From the NCBI RefSeq assembly GCF_029227915.1, contig NC_079882.1, forward strand, positions 20,465,001-20,529,000: DNA of 64,000 bases. The letters run 5' to 3'. The notes below the pieces were generated by a model, which made no database searches, was not told the origin of the DNA, and saw only the letters and a program-made list of their open reading frames with translations. Positions 63,818-64,000 of the stretch are shown in pieces. This DNA is from Hydractinia symbiolongicarpus (lineage: Eukaryota; Cnidaria; Hydrozoa; Anthoathecata; Hydractiniidae). The position numbers and the translations under genes are program-made. Position 1 is the first letter of the stretch. Every line of letters starts with the position of its first letter.

Positions 63818-64000
63818 TTAATACTCCACAGAATGAAACCTACCATCAAGTATATTCAACTGTGCGTCCTGTAACAGATACACATAGCATCTGAAATCCA
63901 CGGTTCCCTCGGCTTTTTCGGTCATATGGTGGGTTATGCCATCACTCAGACGTTGTAGAGGCCTTCCGCTACCAGGAAAGATGACATCATTCTGGGGTAT
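63818..64000 (-). CDS. Polinton ORF, C-terminal end only (runs off window)
   Basis: A minus-strand frame enters from the right edge and runs 60 codons to a TAA at 63818-63820. It includes DVIFPGSGRPLQRLSDGIT and YVYLLQDAQLNILDGRFHS. It lies 46 bp upstream of the HNH-like gene and shares its direction. I do not recognise a domain; a Polinton structural protein is possible. Confidence 0.5.
   Translation of the reverse strand: MPQNDVIFPGSGRPLQRLSDGITHHMTEKAEGTVDFRCYVYLLQDAQLNILDGRFHSVEY

Larger units (their letters stand above)
53375..64000. mobile_element. decayed Polinton/Maverick element, interrupted by a LINE
   Basis: The order is: split family-B DNA polymerase (+), three cargo ORFs (+), broken retroviral-type integrase (-), small membrane protein (-), zinc-repeat/HNH-like protein (-) and an unfinished ORF (-). 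Polymerase plus integrase defines Polintons, virus-like self-synthesising DNA transposons that include adintovirus relatives. Capsid, packaging ATPase and protease genes are not seen and may lie beyond the right edge. Terminal inverted repeats could not be located. Stops and frameshifts in both hallmark genes show that this copy is dead. Confidence 0.85.

Overview
The window looks like nuclear DNA of an animal, most likely a cnidarian and perhaps a hydrozoan. It is very AT-rich. It has short exons bounded by GT/AG introns, clear animal orthologues (SCOC, a UBE2D-type E2, a bHLH factor, a TGF-beta-family propeptide and a matrix metalloproteinase), and a dense load of CR1-like LINE, Polinton/Maverick, pogo, hAT-like and PIF/Harbinger-like elements. 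Species is an inference; nothing in the sequence names it. I saw no rRNA, convincing tRNA or CRISPR array.

Host genes, left to right. SCOC (minus, four exons, 3728-5167) is complete. A gene with a signal peptide and a TGF-beta-type propeptide (minus, two exons, 12306-15519) stops where the mature ligand should begin. Its intron holds three possible small plus-strand exons. A HES/HEY/HELT-like bHLH gene (minus, four exons found, 19826-21997) lacks its 5' end. A complete UBE2D-type ubiquitin-conjugating enzyme (minus, six exons, 26905-33355) has a 5.2 kb first intron. A secreted-type MMP (plus, five exons found, 47051-49567) has a cysteine switch, a furin site, the zinc site and a hemopexin region.

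Repeats. A block of about 3.5 kb occurs twice (about 30490-34200 and 49778-53220), and both copies lead into Polinton DNA polymerase remnants. The first copy surrounds UBE2D exon 1 and carries a 763-bp hAT-like insertion, for which the second copy keeps the empty site. Other repeats are an 843-bp tandem duplication near 38.7-40.3 kb, a 157-bp tandem repeat near 43.8 kb, several MITE-like elements and two long hairpins.

The right end (53.4-64.0 kb) is a decayed, nested mobile region. A Polinton polymerase gene is split by a CR1-like LINE (53728-58372, minus). The LINE's 1346-codon ORF is open throughout and joins membrane segments, a 2A-like NPGP motif, an AP endonuclease and a reverse transcriptase. 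Right of the LINE the polymerase resumes in frame order but has stops, frameshifts and an internal deletion. It is followed by Polinton cargo genes, a broken integrase, a small membrane protein, an intact zinc-repeat/HNH-like protein and a partial ORF at the window edge.

I cannot show a wholly new system. The strongest leads are the LINE architecture, the propeptide-only TGF-beta gene, the repeat around UBE2D exon 1, and the uncharacterised Polinton cargo.
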